Source of the DNA: Hymenobacter terricola
GTDB lineage: Bacteria; Bacteroidota; Bacteroidia; Cytophagales; Hymenobacteraceae
Direction: 5' to 3'
Assembly (NCBI RefSeq): GCF_017921975.2
Contig: NZ_JAGEMO020000015.1
Location: forward strand, 1 to 64,000
Length of the DNA: 64,000 nt
In this document: positions 15,731 through 24,478 of the stretch, one piece after another
How the letters are laid out: each line of letters opens with the position of its first letter
How positions within the stretch are numbered: position 1 is the stretch's first letter
Position numbers and translations under genes: made by a program
Notes under the pieces: generated by a model
What the model was told of the DNA's origin: nothing
Seen by the model: the letters and a program-made list of their open reading frames with translations, nothing else
Databases searched by the model: none

Positions 15731-17419
15731 ATGAAACACCTTTCTACCCCCTGGCGCGGCTGGCTGCTGGTGGCGCTGTGCTGGCTGGCCGGCCACGCCG
15801 CACCGGCCCAAACCCCCGACTGGCAGCAGGCCCTGGCCATCAGCACCCCGGCCGGCAGCTCCTCGGAGGTAAGCGCCACAGCCCTGGCACCCGATGGCAG
15901 CGTGTACGTGGCCGGCAGCTTCAATGGCACGGTCAGCTTTGGGAGTACTATTCTCAGTAGCCCCACCACCTACGCCGCTTTTGTGGCCAAATGGAACCCC
16001 GGCACCGGCACCTGGGCCTGGGCACTAGCCATGCCCACCGGACTGACTGCCTACGTGAGCGCCGTGGCCGTGAACGGCAGCAGTGTGTACCTGACGGGCA
16101 ATTTTGTGAGTTCGGCCACCTTTGGCAGCACCACGCTCACCAGCGCCGGCAGCTACCGGGGCTTCGTGGCCAAGCTCACCGATGCCGGCCCCACGGCGGG
16201 CTTTGTGTGGGCGCAGGGCATTGGCGGCGCTACTTATGATTTTGCGTTTGGACTGGCAGTGCAGGGCACCAGCCTCTACGTGGTGGGCGACCTCAACAGC
16301 CCCAGGGTCAGCTTTGGCACAACCATTCTCACCAACTCCGGCTACTCTACCGGCTACGTGACCAAGCTGGTGGATGCCGGCTCCTCGGCAAGCTACGCCT
16401 GGGCGCAGGCTGTCATCAGCCCCACCCTCAGCCAGCTCCGGGCGGTGGTAGTGCAGGGCAGCAACGTGTACGTGGCCGGCCACTTTGCCGGGCCCGCTGC
16501 CTGCGGCAGCACCAGCCTGGCCACTTCCAATGCCAACGATTTTGACGTGGTGGTGGCCAAGCTCACCGATGCCGGCACCACCGGCAGCTTTACCTGGGCT
16601 CGGCAGGCCGGCGGCACCGGCACCGACCGCAGCACGGCCCTGGCCGTGGCCGGCACCAGCGTTTACCTGGCTGGCAGCGAAGACAGCCCCACCGCTACCT
16701 TTGGCAATACCAGCCTAACGGGCCTGGGCAATACCGATGCATTTGTAGCCAAGCTCACCGACGCGGGCGCTACCGGCAGCTTCGTGTGGGCGCAGTCGGC
16801 CGGCGGCACCGGTTTCGATGGCGTCACGGCCCTGGCCGTGCAGGGCCCCAGCGTGTACTGCACCGGCTACACCACCAGCCCCCAGGTGCATTTTGGCAGC
16901 ACCACCCTGCCCGGTCTGGGCGACTACGATGCCTTTGTGGCCCGCTTGCTCGATGCCGGCAGCAGCAGCAGCTTTGCGTGGGTCCGGCCGGCCGGCGGGG
17001 CGGGCAGCGACGAGGCCACTACGCTGCTGCTGCGTGGCACGCAGGTAGTGGTGGGCGGCTACACCGAGGGCAGCGCCCGGTTCAGTACCCAGGTCATCAC
17101 CAGCCTTACCGCCAACACGTTCGGCTTCCTGGCTTCCCTCACCGATGCTACCCTGGCGGCCACTGCTCCCACCGTGCCACTGGAGGAGGTGAGCCTTTAC
17201 CCCAATCCGACCCATGCCTCGGCCACGGTGGTGGTTCCCGCCATGTCTGGCGTGGTCACCCTCACTGTGCTCGATACGTTGGGCCGCCCCTTGTGCACTC
17301 AGGCTGCCGCTACCAATGCTTCCACCCGGCTGGACCTGAGCGGACTGGCTCCCGGCCTCTACACCTTGCGCGTGGTTGCCGGCGCCGGCACCGCCACGCG
17401 CCGCCTGGTGGTGGAGTAG
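15731..17419 (+). CDS. Type IX secreted seven-repeat (SBBP/propeller-like) protein
   Basis: 562 residues; paralogue of 12266-13969 with the same build. It has a signal peptide (MKHLSTPWRGWLLVALCWLA, cleavage near AAPAQ) and seven VY(V/L).G repeats near residues 57, 118, 181, 247, 312, 376 and 441 with FG(S/N)T.L following each. The type A sorting domain starts at about LYPNPTHASATVVVP and ends RRLVVE. It should pass through Sec, then the type IX translocon, with removal of the C-terminal domain at the surface. The blades often share identical stretches (VAKLTDAG), which points to internal duplication. The promoter is probably in the 130 bases before it; TTTTACTTCTTTTGC lies immediately ahead of the ATG. 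Confidence 0.9.
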   Translation: MKHLSTPWRGWLLVALCWLAGHAAPAQTPDWQQALAISTPAGSSSEVSATALAPDGSVYVAGSFNGTVSFGSTILSSPTTYAAFVAKWNPGTGTWAWALAMPTGLTAYVSAVAVNGSSVYLTGNFVSSATFGSTTLTSAGSYRGFVAKLTDAGPTAGFVWAQGIGGATYDFAFGLAVQGTSLYVVGDLNSPRVSFGTTILTNSGYSTGYVTKLVDAGSSASYAWAQAVISPTLSQLRAVVVQGSNVYVAGHFAGPAACGSTSLATSNANDFDVVVAKLTDAGTTGSFTWARQAGGTGTDRSTALAVAGTSVYLAGSEDSPTATFGNTSLTGLGNTDAFVAKLTDAGATGSFVWAQSAGGTGFDGVTALAVQGPSVYCTGYTTSPQVHFGSTTLPGLGDYDAFVARLLDAGSSSSFAWVRPAGGAGSDEATTLLLRGTQVVVGGYTEGSARFSTQVITSLTANTFGFLASLTDATLAATAPTVPLEEVSLYPNPTHASATVVVPAMSGVVTLTVLDTLGRPLCTQAAATNASTRLDLSGLAPGLYTLRVVAGAGTATRRLVVE

Positions 17420-17580
17420 GGGCAAATCAAATCAACCTGCTCGTACCCGATGCCGGGGGTGCTGTTCCTCATAGGGAATACGGATTGTGGTAAGGCCACC
17501 GGGCTGGTTGCTCTGGCTAATGTCCCTAATGCCGCCTTGCTTGCCGTCGTCGTAACCGCCAGTCGGGCGCCCGCCGGGTG

Positions 17581-17630
17581 CATCAACACAAAGGCCCCTT
17601 GCTGTCTGGCAAGGGGCCTTTGTGTTGATG
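17581..17630. terminator. Bidirectional terminator between convergent genes
   Basis: Perfect 22-bp arms (17581-17602 and 17609-17630, core AAGGCCCCTTGC) with a 6-base loop TGTCTG. It lies between the type IX cargo gene and the convergent 146-residue gene. Confidence 0.88.
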
Positions 17631-17667
17631 CGGTTGCCTTGGTGGGCAATTGGGTTGCTGCCGGCGC

Positions 17668-18108
17668 TTAGCGCCGGGGCGGCCGGTGGTTGTGGTCCTG
17701 GCTGTCGGCCAGCCACTCACGGGCGGCCGTTTCGGCGGTGAAGAAGTAGGGGTAGAACTCATGCCGGGCCTGCTGACGCAACAGCGTTTCGGTGCCGATG
17801 CTCTCGATTTCGTTCCGGTGGCTTTCGTTGGCCACGCAGGCCACGAACACCGGCGAACCCAGCACCGACACCACCTGTTCGGCCAGCAGCGCTTTGAGCC
17901 AGTCGAGCAAGGCGAGCGAAAATTGGTCTTGGGTGTGCATATCGAGCAGCCAGAAGCGGCAGTTGTTGTATTGCAGCGCCGCGGTCAGCAGCTCTTTGTG
18001 CGGCGGGTAGAGGGTGCAGTCAGCCACGTCGCACAGCCAGCGGCCCACCAGCACGTTTGTCGCGGGCTCGTATTCAAGGGCAAAAACATCAGAGAAAACG
18101 TTGCTCAT
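17668..18108 (-). CDS. Conserved hypothetical protein, 146 residues (paralogue of 11398-11838)
   Basis: Function unknown. It has the same length and about 60 percent identity to the gene at 11398-11838, with shared blocks LVGRW..DVAD, NCRFWLLDM, GSPVFVACVA, GTETLLRQ, EFYPYFF and the end HRPPRR. The pattern of short strands and helices ending in FF.(T/D)...A.(D/E)WL recalls SpoIIAA/STAS-like folds, but no diagnostic residue proves it. In both places the gene is convergent with a type IX propeller-type cargo gene or its remnant, so the two genes seem to have been duplicated as a pair. Confidence 0.72.
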   Translation of the reverse strand: MSNVFSDVFALEYEPATNVLVGRWLCDVADCTLYPPHKELLTAALQYNNCRFWLLDMHTQDQFSLALLDWLKALLAEQVVSVLGSPVFVACVANESHRNEIESIGTETLLRQQARHEFYPYFFTAETAAREWLADSQDHNHRPPRR

Positions 18109-18265
18109 AGGGGGGCATTAAAAAGGCAGCTGTGCGCTCGGCAAAGCCCCGATTGTGGTGGAGCTTAAAGCCGGATTCGCCCTGAAAGCAGAACGGTGCA
18201 GGAATGGTTCCGCGCGGTGAGATTGACGGGGCCGCGCCGGGACCAGAGGAGGCCGCATTCCCCGC

Positions 18266-18273
18266 TACCTTTG
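18266..18273 (+). promoter_or_regulatory. Bacteroidota -7 element for deoC
   Basis: TACCTTTG matches the TAnnTTTG consensus. It ends only 4 bases before the deoC ATG, so the transcript would be nearly or wholly leaderless. Confidence 0.6.
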
Positions 18274-18277
18274 CCCC

Positions 18278-18946
18278 ATGACCCTAGCCGCCCGCATCGA
18301 CCACACCCTGCTGCGCCCCGACTGCACCGAGACGCAAATCATCCGGCTTTGCGAGGAGGCCGCGGCGCACGGCTTTGCCAGCGTGTGCGTGCCGCCGTGC
18401 TACGTGGCCCTGGCCACCGGCCAGCTGGCCGGTACCGGCGTGCCGGTATGCACCGTTATTGGCTTTCCACTGGGCTATGCCACGTCCGCGGTGAAGTTCA
18501 AGGAAGCCGAAGTGGCCCTCTACGACGGGGCCACGGAGCTGGACATGGTCATCAACATCTCGGCCCTGAAATCGGGCAAGGCCGACACCATTCAGGCCGA
18601 AATCCTGGACCTGGCCGACTTGTGCCACGTCCATCAGGCTTTGCTTAAAGTCATTATCGAAACCGCCCTGCTCACGGAGGAGGAGGTGGTGCTGGCCGCC
18701 GGCCTGTGCGTAGCCGGGGAGGCCGATTTCGTGAAGACTTCCACCGGCTTCGCCAGCCGGGGCGCCTCCGTGGCCGACGTGGAGCTGCTGCGCCGGGTGC
18801 TGCCCGCCACCATGCGCATCAAAGCCGCCGGCGGCATTCGCACCCGCGAAGCCGCGCTGGCCCTGGTAGCCGCCGGCGCCGACCGCATCGGTTCCTCTAA
18901 TAGTTTGGCCCTGATTACCTCAACCGATGAACCGACCGCTGCTTAA
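18278..18946 (+). CDS. deoC: Deoxyribose-phosphate aldolase
   Basis: Splits 2-deoxyribose-5-phosphate into glyceraldehyde-3-phosphate and acetaldehyde during deoxynucleoside salvage. 222 residues, a TIM barrel of normal length. IDHTLLRPDCTE opens the protein. ELDMVINI carries the catalytic Asp89. KVIIETALLTEEE follows, and FVKTSTGF has the Schiff base Lys153. KAAGGIRTREAAL forms the phosphate-binding end. The 3' end overlaps the start of the SPOR lipoprotein gene by 20 bases, so the two are probably translationally coupled. Confidence 0.96.
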   Translation: MTLAARIDHTLLRPDCTETQIIRLCEEAAAHGFASVCVPPCYVALATGQLAGTGVPVCTVIGFPLGYATSAVKFKEAEVALYDGATELDMVINISALKSGKADTIQAEILDLADLCHVHQALLKVIIETALLTEEEVVLAAGLCVAGEADFVKTSTGFASRGASVADVELLRRVLPATMRIKAAGGIRTREAALALVAAGADRIGSSNSLALITSTDEPTAA

Positions 18947-19490
18947 GATGGTATTGGCCCCTACGCTGCTGGTGCTGGCTGCCTGCGCCAGCACTGCTTC
19001 CCAAACTCCGCGCACCAGCACCCCCCCCGATACCACGCTGAAAAAGACGGCCGCCGCTCCGGTCGCCCCCCTGCCGGCGGAGGACGTGACCCGGTACCGC
19101 CCCACGTTCCCGGCCCCCAAAGCAACCCCGGTAACGGCCGCGGCGCCCGTCAAAACCGGCCCGCTGCCCACCAGCCAGGTAAATCCGCAAATCGAGCAGC
19201 GCCTGCGCGACCAGGCCTACACCAACCAGAACGTGAAGTATGCGCAGGGCTACCGCATCATGGTGTATCTGGGCCTGGAGCGCGATAAGGTAATGGCCAT
19301 TCGGCGCACCATCATCGGCCGCTACCCCGACGAAACCGACTACATCACGTTTAAATCGCCCGTCTACCGGCTCTACATCGGCGACTACCTCACCCGGCTT
19401 GACGCCGCCCGGGGCATGGCCCGCCTGCGCGGCCTCACCCCCAAGCTGGAGCTGGAAGCCACCCAGGTGCTGCTGAACAAGAACCCGTAG
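18927..19490 (+). CDS. SPOR domain lipoprotein
   Basis: 187 residues. The N-terminus has a lipoprotein signal with lipobox LAAC (Cys20), then a Thr/Pro/Ala-rich linker (25-75). The C-terminal 75 residues (YRIMVYLGLERDKVMAIRRT ... YRLYIGDYLTRLDAARGMARL) match the SPOR/sporulation-related repeat, which binds denuded glycan strands of peptidoglycan in other bacteria. It is therefore a likely periplasmic, outer-membrane-anchored peptidoglycan-binding protein. It overlaps deoC, and the pairing looks positional rather than functional. A dispersed inverted repeat lies just after it. Confidence 0.82.
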   Translation: MNRPLLKMVLAPTLLVLAACASTASQTPRTSTPPDTTLKKTAAAPVAPLPAEDVTRYRPTFPAPKATPVTAAAPVKTGPLPTSQVNPQIEQRLRDQAYTNQNVKYAQGYRIMVYLGLERDKVMAIRRTIIGRYPDETDYITFKSPVYRLYIGDYLTRLDAARGMARLRGLTPKLELEATQVLLNKNP

Positions 19491-19505
19491 GCCAAGACGA
19501 GTAAC

Positions 19506-19606
19506 AGAACGTCATGCTGGGCTTGTCGAAGCATCTCTACCGCAGCACTAACCCAATCGTTAAACGAAGCGGTAGAGATGCTTCGTCAGGCTCAGCATGA
19601 CGTTCT
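19506..19606. repeat. Dispersed palindromic element, copy A
   Basis: 101 bases with ends AGAACGTCATGCTG and CAGCATGACGTTCT. The inner arms CGAAGCATCTCTACCGC and GCGGTAGAGATGCTTCG pair perfectly. The same outer and inner arms recur at 41835-41941, 57965-58068 and, in compact form, 60151-60208. Confidence 0.88.
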
Positions 19607-19625
19607 ATTTTTTTCTATCCCCACC

Positions 19626-20819
19626 ATGCCCACCAACCTCATTCCCCGCATCCAAACCCTCGCCGCCGCCCACGCCGCCGATACCGTGGCCCTGCGCCGC
19701 CATCTGCACGCCCACCCCGAGCTGTCGTTCGAAGAAACCAACACCGCCGCCTTCGTCACCCGGGAGCTGGAAAAGCTGGGCCTGAAACCCAAATCCATTG
19801 CCAATACCGGCGTAGTGGCCCTGATTGAAGGCCAGCCCGGCGGCCCTACCATTGCCCTGCGGGCCGATATGGACGCCCTGCCCATCCAGGAAGCCAGCGA
19901 CGTGCCCTACAAATCGACCAACCCCGGCGTGATGCACGCCTGCGGCCACGATGTGCACACCGCCTCCCTGCTGGGCGCGGCCCGCATTCTGAATGAGCTG
20001 AAGGGCGAGTTCAAGGGCACCGTCAAGCTCATGTTTCAGCCGGGCGAGGAACGGCTGCCCGGCGGCGCTTCGCTGATGATACAGGAAGGCGTGCTGGAAA
20101 ACCCCGCCGTGAGCAACGTGCTGGGGCAGCACGTATTCCCGCACCTGCCGGCCGGCAAAATCGGCCTGCGCCCCGGCCGCTACATGGCCAGCACCGACGA
20201 GCTCTACCTCACCATCAAAGGCAAGGGCGGCCACGGCGCCATGCCCGAGATGAACCTCGACCCCGTGCTGGTGGCCGCCCACATCATCGTGGCCGCCCAG
20301 CAAATCGTGAGCCGCCGCGCCAACCCCAAAATCCCCTCCGTCCTGAGCTTCGGCAAGGTCATCGCCAACGGGGCCACCAACGTTATTCCCAACGAGGTGT
20401 ACATCGAAGGCACTTTCCGCACCCTCAACGAGGAGTGGCGCGCCGAGGCCCACCAGCACCTGCGCCGCCTCTGCGAAGGCCTGGCCGATAGCATGGGCGC
20501 CGTGTGCGAGCTCGAAATCCGCCACGGCTACCCCTACCTGGAGAACGAGCCCGCCCTCACCGCCCGCGTCCGCGCCGCCGCCGAGGAATACCTCGGCCCC
20601 GAAAACGTGGTCGAGCTGGACCAATGGATGGCCGCCGAAGACTTCGCCTACTTCTCCCAGGCCGCGCCGGCCTGCTTCTACCGCCTCGGCACCCGCCACG
20701 AAGACGGCCGCTTTGCCTCCTCCGTGCACACGCCCACCTTCGACATCGACGAGCAGGCCCTGGCTACCGGGCCCGGCCTTATGGCCTGGCTGGCCGTGAA
20801 AGAGCTGGCCGAAGCCTAA
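19626..20819 (+). CDS. M20 family amidohydrolase (N-acyl-amino acid/hippurate hydrolase-like)
   Basis: 397-residue zinc/manganese amidohydrolase that would free amino acids from N-acyl conjugates. Metal-binding motifs are in the usual places: HACGHDVH (Cys106, His108), PGEE (Glu141, Glu142), GQHVFPHLPAGKIG and the late AEDFAYFSQ. The insert KGKGGHGAMPEMNLDP is the dimerisation/lid domain. Length is normal for the M20D subfamily. The start at MPTNLIPRI (19626) falls right after the repeat element; upstream in-frame codons belong to that element. The true substrate is not shown by the sequence. Confidence 0.92.
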   Translation: MPTNLIPRIQTLAAAHAADTVALRRHLHAHPELSFEETNTAAFVTRELEKLGLKPKSIANTGVVALIEGQPGGPTIALRADMDALPIQEASDVPYKSTNPGVMHACGHDVHTASLLGAARILNELKGEFKGTVKLMFQPGEERLPGGASLMIQEGVLENPAVSNVLGQHVFPHLPAGKIGLRPGRYMASTDELYLTIKGKGGHGAMPEMNLDPVLVAAHIIVAAQQIVSRRANPKIPSVLSFGKVIANGATNVIPNEVYIEGTFRTLNEEWRAEAHQHLRRLCEGLADSMGAVCELEIRHGYPYLENEPALTARVRAAAEEYLGPENVVELDQWMAAEDFAYFSQAAPACFYRLGTRHEDGRFASSVHTPTFDIDEQALATGPGLMAWLAVKELAEA

Positions 20820-20833
20820 TCACCCCGCCCTGT

Positions 20834-21634
20834 ATGAAGCATCTTTTCGCCTGCGCCCTGTTGCTGGCCGGGCTGGCGGCCCACCCGGCCGCTGCCCAAA
20901 CCCGCCGCGCGCTCTACGGCCTCCAGCTCTGGCCCGAGCTGCAAGCCGAGCTGGCCCTGCCCGGCAACGACTACCTCCTCCTGGCCGTGCGCGGCCAGAA
21001 CATCACCGACAACAACGGTTTCAACGACCCCAGCCGCTTTCTGGGCTTCGACGAGCGGCGCGTGACCGTCGGCTACGAGCATTTCTGGGACGAGCACTGG
21101 AGCATTGGCGGCACGCTGGGCTACGCGTCGTTCAGCAAAATCTACGTGGTGGTGCCCGAATTTCTGCTCCGCCACCGCAGCCAGCTCGGTCCCCTCACTT
21201 TCGGCCAGCGCCTGAGCGTGGAGCGCACCTTCCCCAGCCCCACCAGCGCCAAAGGCCTGACCAACGCCCGCCTGCGCGTCGACCTGGAGAAGATTCTGCC
21301 CATCGGCCGGTTTGCCCTGCGCCCGCGCCTGAGCTACGAAGCTGCCTCGCACGTCCGGTTTCTGAAGTCTGACACCGACCCCGACGAGCGCACCATCCAG
21401 TTCACCAGCCTGCGCGGCGAAGTAGGCGTACGCCTGAGCCCGCAGCTGGACGTGACACCGTGGTTTGCCTACCAAACCAGCTATTATTTCGCCTTGCAGC
21501 AGTCAGGCTCGGGCGGCATCATTCCCGCCGGCCGGCTCAACGTGGTTTCGCCGGTAGTGGGCCTCGATGTACGCTATTCTATTTTGCAGGGACAGGACGC
21601 CGCTACCCGCCAGCAACTCCCCACCCAGCATTAG
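20834..21634 (+). CDS. Outer membrane beta-barrel-like protein (DUF2490-type)
   Basis: 266 residues with a signal peptide (MKHLFACALLLAGLAAHPAAAQ) and then alternating amphipathic strands, for example RRVTVGYEHFWDEHWSIGGT and FALRPRLSYEAASHV. It ends in a strand with aromatic residues. QLWPELQAELAL ... DYLLLAVRGQN resembles DUF2490-type proteins, which are predicted outer membrane barrels of unknown role. The gene starts 14 bases after the amidohydrolase stop, so the two form an operon. Confidence in export is high and in the family name moderate. Confidence 0.78.
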   Translation: MKHLFACALLLAGLAAHPAAAQTRRALYGLQLWPELQAELALPGNDYLLLAVRGQNITDNNGFNDPSRFLGFDERRVTVGYEHFWDEHWSIGGTLGYASFSKIYVVVPEFLLRHRSQLGPLTFGQRLSVERTFPSPTSAKGLTNARLRVDLEKILPIGRFALRPRLSYEAASHVRFLKSDTDPDERTIQFTSLRGEVGVRLSPQLDVTPWFAYQTSYYFALQQSGSGGIIPAGRLNVVSPVVGLDVRYSILQGQDAATRQQLPTQH

Positions 21635-21890
21635 TCGCCGTGCGGCAGTCCAGTGCACAGTTGAATTGATGGCAAAATGACAGGTCAGCTATTTGATGCA
21701 ATAATGCCTTGACAACATCTCTGCGGCTGATTTGCTGTTTTATTGGATGAATGTATCATCCCGGTATTTATCAGATTGAGACAATTTGTCTTAATAAAGG
21801 CCTTGTATTGGATTGGTACAGAATTTAAGGAGAGGGAAATGTGCCGCAACCCGGCTGACGTTATCCACCTTAAAAATCAGAAATCAACCC

Positions 21891-22400
21891 ATGGCAACTT
21901 TGCTGTATAATACCCGCCCTTCCCTGCGTCCCAGCCGCGCTCTGAGCACCATGCTCGCCGATATGCTGCGTGACCCACAAACGGCCCCCGCCCAGCCTGT
22001 CCCCACGTTTACCCCCGCCGCCGACATCCTCGAAACGGCCACCGGCTTTGAGCTGCACCTCGCCCTGCCCGGCGTGAAAAAAGACGCCGTCCACATCGAC
22101 TTCCTCGACGGCCAGCTGGTGGTTTCCGGCGACCGGCCCAACCCGGCCGCCGTAGCTAAAGCTGCCGCTGCTCCCGCCACCGAAGCCAGTTCTACGCCCG
22201 CTGAAGCAGCACCCGAAACCCCCGCTGCGCCCACGTTCCGCCGCACCGAAACCAATTATGGCGCTTTCAACCGCCGCTTCCGCCTGCCCGAAACGGTGAA
22301 CGTGAAGGCCATCGGCGCCGAGCTGACCGATGGGATTCTGCGCGTGACGCTGCCTTTCGACACTGAAAAAGTGACAACCCAGCACATCGAAATCCGCTAA
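21891..22400 (+). CDS. Small heat shock protein, Hsp20/alpha-crystallin
   Basis: 169-residue holding chaperone. The alpha-crystallin domain covers about 38-169: ADILETATGFELHLALPGVK, the LVVSGDR strand, YGAFNRRFRLPETVN and DGILRVTLPF. Between the LVVSGDR strand and the RTETNYGAFNRRF strand there is an unusual Ala/Pro/Glu-rich insert of about 34 residues (83-116). The start is the ATG at 21891 (MATLLYNTRPSLRPSR), which follows an AT-rich leader of about 200 bases, where a heat-responsive promoter would sit. A strong terminator follows, so the gene is monocistronic. Confidence 0.93.
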   Translation: MATLLYNTRPSLRPSRALSTMLADMLRDPQTAPAQPVPTFTPAADILETATGFELHLALPGVKKDAVHIDFLDGQLVVSGDRPNPAAVAKAAAAPATEASSTPAEAAPETPAAPTFRRTETNYGAFNRRFRLPETVNVKAIGAELTDGILRVTLPFDTEKVTTQHIEIR

Positions 22401-22417
22401 TCTCGGACGAGTCAGGT

Positions 22418-22447
22418 AAAAAAGGCATCCCTCGGGGTGCCTTTTTT
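22418..22447 (+). terminator. hsp20 terminator
   Basis: AAAAAAGGCA / TGCCTTTTTT stem extended by CCC/GGG, T-run at the end. Confidence 0.88.
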
Positions 22448-22642
22448 GCAGTGCGGCGTGTTGTACCGGCAGCTGGTTTGGTTTGGCCTGTTTTCTGTAG
22501 CAAGCAACCCTGAGACGCGAAAGTGAATCCTTCCAGCGTTAGTCGAAAAAATCCTGGGTTGGCTCATCCGGTTTTCATGCTTGGATTGCTAAATTAGGTT
22601 CTTTATTCACTCACTTCACCCTTTTTCATTTTTCCCTTACCC

Positions 22643-24145
22643 ATGCAAGCAAAACAAATGATGCTCGGCCTGCTCGGTTCCGCCATCCTCGGCGGCGGCG
22701 TGGCCGTGGGGGGGTACAAGCTGCTGGAGCCCGCCCCCGTGGCGCCGCAGGCTATGTCCGCCAACCCCCAGGTGCGTTACACCTCCGAAATGCGGAGCAC
22801 GCCCTACGTCGTGCCCGAAGGCCTGAACTTCGTGGCCGCCGCCGCCGCCGTAACCCCGGCCGTAGTACACGTAATGACCGAATATGCCGCGGCGCCGGTC
22901 GACCAGCGCCAGCAGCAGATGGACCCGTTCCTGCGCCAGTTCTTTGGCGACCAGTTCGACCAGTTCCACGGCCAGCAGCCACAGGGTGGGGGCCAGGGCT
23001 CCGGCTCGGGCGTCATCATCGCGGCCAACGGCTACATCGTGACCAACAACCACGTCATCGACAAAGCCTCCAAGATTGAGGTGGTGCTGGACGACAAGCG
23101 CAAGTTTGACGCCGAGCTGGTGGGCGCCGACCCCAACACCGACCTGGCCGTGCTGAAAGTGAAGGCCGACAACCTGCCCTTCGTGAAGTATGGCAACTCC
23201 GACGACGTGAAAGTGGGCCAGTGGGTGCTTGCCGTGGGCAACCCCTTCAACCTGAACTCGACCGTGACGGCCGGCATTATTTCGGCCAAGGGCCGGAACA
23301 TCGATATTCTGCGCCGCAAGGACAACATGGGCATCGAGTCGTTCATTCAGACCGATGCCGTGGTGAACCCCGGCAACTCGGGCGGGGCCCTCGTGAACCT
23401 GAACGGTGACCTCATCGGCATCAACTCGGCCATTGCCTCGCACACGGGCTCGTTCGAGGGCTACGCTTTTGCCATTCCCAGCTCGCTGGCCAGCAAAGTG
23501 GTGGACGACCTGCTGAAATACAAAGTGGTGCAGCGCGCCCTGCTCGGCGTGCAGATTCAGGAAGTGGACGCCAAGCTGGCTTCGGAGAAGAAGCTGAACG
23601 CCCTGAACGGGGTGTACGTGCAGGGCCTTACCGAGGGCAGCGCCGCTTCCCAGGCGGGCCTGAAGATGGGCGACGTCATCACCCAAATAAATGGCGTGGC
23701 TGTGAACACGGCCTCGCAATTGCAGGAGCAGGTGGCCCGGTTCCGGCCTGGCGACAAGATTAAGGTGAACTACCTGCGCAGCGGCTCCACCGGCGAAGTA
23801 CTGGCCACGCTGCGCAACGCCACCGGCACCACGGCCGTGGTGCGGGAGGAAGCCGCTTCGGCGTCCATCAAGTACGAAGGCGCGACCATTGCCGCCGTGC
23901 CGCCCCGCGACCTGGCCAAACTGGGCCTGGAAGGGGGGGCGAAAATCAGCGGCATCAAGGAGAGCAATTTCCGCGAGTCGGGCATGGGCGATGGCTTCAT
24001 CATCACCCGCATCGATAAAAATGCTGTGACCAAGCCCTCGGACGTGAAAAGCTACCTCGACCAGGCCCGTGAGAACTCGGGCGCACTGGTGGAGGGAGTG
24101 TACCCCGACGGCCGCAAAGCCTATTACCCCATCGGGCAGGAATAA
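22643..24145 (+). CDS. DegP/HtrA-type (Do) serine protease
   Basis: 500-residue periplasmic protease/chaperone of the Do family. It has an N-terminal membrane anchor or signal (8-24), a trypsin-like domain with the triad His137 (NNHVID), Asp167 (NTDLAVL) and Ser246 (GNSGGAL), then two PDZ domains (about 285-375 and 395-490). The first PDZ has a VYVQGLTEGSAASQAGLKMGD core. It degrades or refolds misfolded envelope proteins. It follows the Hsp20 gene, which fits a stress context, although terminators separate them. A DegQ-type or DegP-type name cannot be decided from sequence alone. Confidence 0.95.
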   Translation: MQAKQMMLGLLGSAILGGGVAVGGYKLLEPAPVAPQAMSANPQVRYTSEMRSTPYVVPEGLNFVAAAAAVTPAVVHVMTEYAAAPVDQRQQQMDPFLRQFFGDQFDQFHGQQPQGGGQGSGSGVIIAANGYIVTNNHVIDKASKIEVVLDDKRKFDAELVGADPNTDLAVLKVKADNLPFVKYGNSDDVKVGQWVLAVGNPFNLNSTVTAGIISAKGRNIDILRRKDNMGIESFIQTDAVVNPGNSGGALVNLNGDLIGINSAIASHTGSFEGYAFAIPSSLASKVVDDLLKYKVVQRALLGVQIQEVDAKLASEKKLNALNGVYVQGLTEGSAASQAGLKMGDVITQINGVAVNTASQLQEQVARFRPGDKIKVNYLRSGSTGEVLATLRNATGTTAVVREEAASASIKYEGATIAAVPPRDLAKLGLEGGAKISGIKESNFRESGMGDGFIITRIDKNAVTKPSDVKSYLDQARENSGALVEGVYPDGRKAYYPIGQE

Positions 24146-24178
24146 AAAAGTTTTTTCAGCGCAGCGTTTTTTGTTTTC

Positions 24179-24211
24179 AAAAAGCCTCGGTCACTTTGGC
24201 CGAGGCTTTTT
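24179..24211 (+). terminator. htrA terminator
   Basis: AAAAAGCCTCGG / CCGAGGCTTTTT perfect 12-bp stem with T tail, 33 bases after the stop. Confidence 0.9.
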
Positions 24212-24478
24212 GCTGTCAGACGAATGAGCTAATACCGGCGATGAAAAGTGCCTGCAGCGGGTCGAATTTTCCCCTGGCAATAAATATTGACGAAACGTGA
24301 AAAAAATAGACAATTATTTGCCTGGAGCGAGGTAATATTGCCCTGAAAAATTGCTGGTTAAGGTAATAGCGGTAAGTCTTTTCCTATGCTTTTTTCGTAC
24401 CTGCTAATCCCAAGTCGGGAAACTACGACTTGACAATGGCTGGGGCTCCTTCCCAGTCTACCCCGCATCGTCTTGTAC

